A DNA stretch of 6,397 nucleotides. Origin: Rhodocyclaceae bacterium. GTDB lineage: Bacteria; Pseudomonadota; Gammaproteobacteria; Burkholderiales; Rhodocyclaceae. The notes beneath the pieces were generated by a model. That model was not told the origin of the DNA, did no database searches, and saw only the letters and a list, made by a program, of their open reading frames with translations. Within the stretch, counting starts at the first letter, position 1. The number at the start of each line of letters is the position of its first letter. Positions 5,521 through 6,397 of this stretch are shown piece after piece. Both the position numbers and the translations under genes were made by a program. The stretch is from NCBI GenBank assembly GCA_030682595.1, contig JAUXNZ010000073.1, positions 1-6,397 on the forward strand, read 5' to 3'.

Positions 5521-6397
5521 CTACTTCCCGCGCATGAAGAGGCGGTCGAGGTCGGCGATCGGCAACTGCACCCAGGTGGGACGGCCGTGATTGCATTGGT
5601 CGGCGCGGGGGGTGGTCTCCATTTGGCGCAGCAAGGCGTTCATCTCGGGGAGGGTCAGGTTGCGCTGGGCGCGTACCGCACCGTGGCAGGCCAGGGTCGC
5701 CAGGAGTTCGTTGCGGTGCGTTTCGATGACGCGGCTGGCGGGTTGCCGGGCCAGGTCGTCGAGCAGGGCGCGCGCCAACAGGACGATGTCGCCGCCGGCC
5801 AGCAGCGCGGGGACGGCGCGCACGGCGAGTTGTTGTGGCCCGGCCGGGGCAATGTCGAAGCCGAGGGCAGCCAGTGTGTCGGCATGTGCTTCCGCACTGG
5901 CCAATTCGCCGGCGCTGGCCGTAAATAGCACGGGCACCAGTAGCGGCTGTACCTCGGGTTGCCTGGCGGCGTTGGTTTTCAGGCGTTCGTAAAGAATGCG
6001 CTCGTGTGCGGCGTGCATGTCGACGAGCACGAGTCCCTGGCTGTTTTGGGCAAGGATGTAGATGCCGTGCAACTGGGCGAGGGCGTAGCCGAGCGGATGC
6101 TCTGTTGTGGCGAAAGTCGGCGCCGGGCCGTCCCAAGCCGACGCCCCCCCTGTGGGGGGCAGCGAGCTGGGGTTGCGAGCGTGGGGGGCCAACAAAGTCG
6201 GCGCCGGCGAGGGGGTTGGGCGTCCCGCCGAAGCGCTAAAAGTCGGCGCTGGCGAGACGGCGTTGCAATGGGCCGATACCTTGAGCGCGGCGCAGGAACG
6301 CTTCCTCGTCTCGACCGAAGCGGAGGAGGACGAAGCGCAACGCATCCGCGCCGCGCTCAAAGCGCTGGCAACGCAGGCGCGCGCGGCCCGCTGCGAA
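5521..6397 (-). CDS. mutL: DNA mismatch repair protein MutL, C-terminal part (endonuclease type; right boundary uncertain)
   Basis: MutL links MutS mismatch recognition to strand incision and excision. The certain part is the C-terminal domain, about 190 residues from 6093 (LGYALAQLHGIY) to the TAG at 5523-5521. It carries DMHAAHERILYE (6021-5986), which fits the metal-binding motif D(M/Q)HA(x)2E(x)4E of endonuclease-type MutL; the N. gonorrhoeae protein of this kind is a proven nuclease. ACHGAVR (5691-5671) and QCNHGRPTW (5598-5572) are the other conserved blocks. QPLLVP (5949-5932) matches the Qxx(L/I)xP clamp-binding motif. Repair here is thus probably independent of MutH and Dam. Upstream, 6094-6264 encodes a linker made of repeats (APTF three times). 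Beyond 6264 the frame stays open to the edge but is rich in Ser and Cys and has an anti-coding base pattern, so mutL may be broken there. The N-terminal ATPase domain is not in the window. Confidence 0.85.
   Translation of the reverse strand, partial: SQRAARACVASALSAARMRCASSSSASVETRKRSCAALKVSAHCNAVSPAPTFSASAGRPTPSPAPTLLAPHARNPSSLPPTGGASAWDGPAPTFATTEHPLGYALAQLHGIYILAQNSQGLVLVDMHAAHERILYERLKTNAARQPEVQPLLVPVLFTASAGELASAEAHADTLAALGFDIAPAGPQQLAVRAVPALLAGGDIVLLARALLDDLARQPASRVIETHRNELLATLACHGAVRAQRNLTLPEMNALLRQMETTPRADQCNHGRPTWVQLPIADLDRLFMRGK
6113..6264. repeat. Repeat-built segment in the mutL linker (three AAAGTCGGCGC copies plus a C7/G6 hairpin)
   Basis: The 11-bp core AAAGTCGGCGC recurs at 6113-6123, 6194-6204 and 6239-6249. 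The spacings are 81 and 45 bp, both multiples of three, so every copy is read by mutL as (P)APTF or APTL. Between the first two copies lies a strong hairpin, GCCCCCC (6143-6149) with GGGGGGC (6154-6160), and the near-repeats GCGAGCTGGGG and GCGAGCGTGGGG. These resemble the hairpins in the intergenic cluster left of mutL. Dispersed elements seem to have entered the non-conserved linker without breaking the frame. Confidence 0.7.
6263..6397 (+). CDS. Possible partial coding region on plus strand, running off the right edge
   Basis: I do not recognise a family. Reading the plus strand from a TTG at 6263 gives 45 open codons to the edge: LQWADTLSAAQERFLVSTEA, then an acidic, Ala/Arg-rich segment that looks helical or coiled-coil (about residues 19-44). 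By hand count, G+C at codon positions 1, 2 and 3 is about 73, 53 and 80 percent, the usual pattern of real genes at high GC. The overlapping minus-strand mutL frame shares the third positions and so has positions 1 and 2 reversed (about 53 and 73 percent), which is abnormal. The frame is also open upstream through the repeats with no ATG, so the true start is unknown and the repeat may have cut the gene off. The alternative is a plain antisense shadow of an odd mutL linker; the sample is short. Confidence 0.33.
   Translation, partial: MQWADTLSAAQERFLVSTEAEEDEAQRIRAALKALATQARAARCE

Noticed and set aside
5234..6136. 300-residue minus-strand open frame
   Set aside because: Extremely Arg/Pro/His-rich, runs antiphase through the mutL C-terminal domain and the hairpin cluster, and has no recognisable motif; it is a high-GC shadow.

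Overview
The window looks like a chromosomal core segment of a high-GC betaproteobacterium. Rhodocyclales is my best guess, from the gene order pcnB / HAD phosphatase / hda / purM facing ycgR / miaA / mutL and from the close fit of the proteins to that group. This assignment is from memory of the families, not from a search. Almost everything is housekeeping: RNA polyadenylation, control of replication initiation, purine synthesis, tRNA modification, c-di-GMP control of motility, and mismatch repair.

Layout, left to right. (1) Positions 1-1583, minus strand: hda, a HAD-IB phosphatase and the 5' end of pcnB, probably one operon. hda and the phosphatase overlap by 20 nt, and a hairpin repeat separates the phosphatase from pcnB. 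(2) 1584-1701: a divergent control region carrying three helically spaced copies of an 8-bp word. (3) 1702-2742, plus strand: purM, ending 3 bp from the stop of ycgR on the other strand. (4) 5161-2746, minus strand: a tight vapB-vapC-miaA-ycgR run with overlaps or gaps of 3-4 nt, in which a type II toxin-antitoxin pair sits at the head of a tRNA-modification and flagellar-brake operon. Two related palindromes upstream of vapB are good candidate operators. (5) 5162-5520: a 359-nt gap with no gene I can support, holding the vapB control region, a cluster of GC-rich hairpin repeats and a probable mutL terminator. (6) 5521-6397, minus strand: the C-terminal endonuclease/dimerisation domain of MutL, with the DMHA(x)2E(x)4E metal-binding motif, preceded by a linker built from short repeats.

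The most interesting places are two. First, vapBC is wedged between mutL and miaA and appears translationally coupled to miaA. Second, at the right edge the minus-strand mutL frame stops looking like coding sequence just beyond a 26-bp dispersed repeat, and the plus strand starts to look coding. That suggests a repeat-mediated rearrangement, an assembly misjoin, or a very unusual linker. I see no CRISPR array, tRNA, rRNA, transposase or prophage gene, and I do not see a clearly undescribed system.
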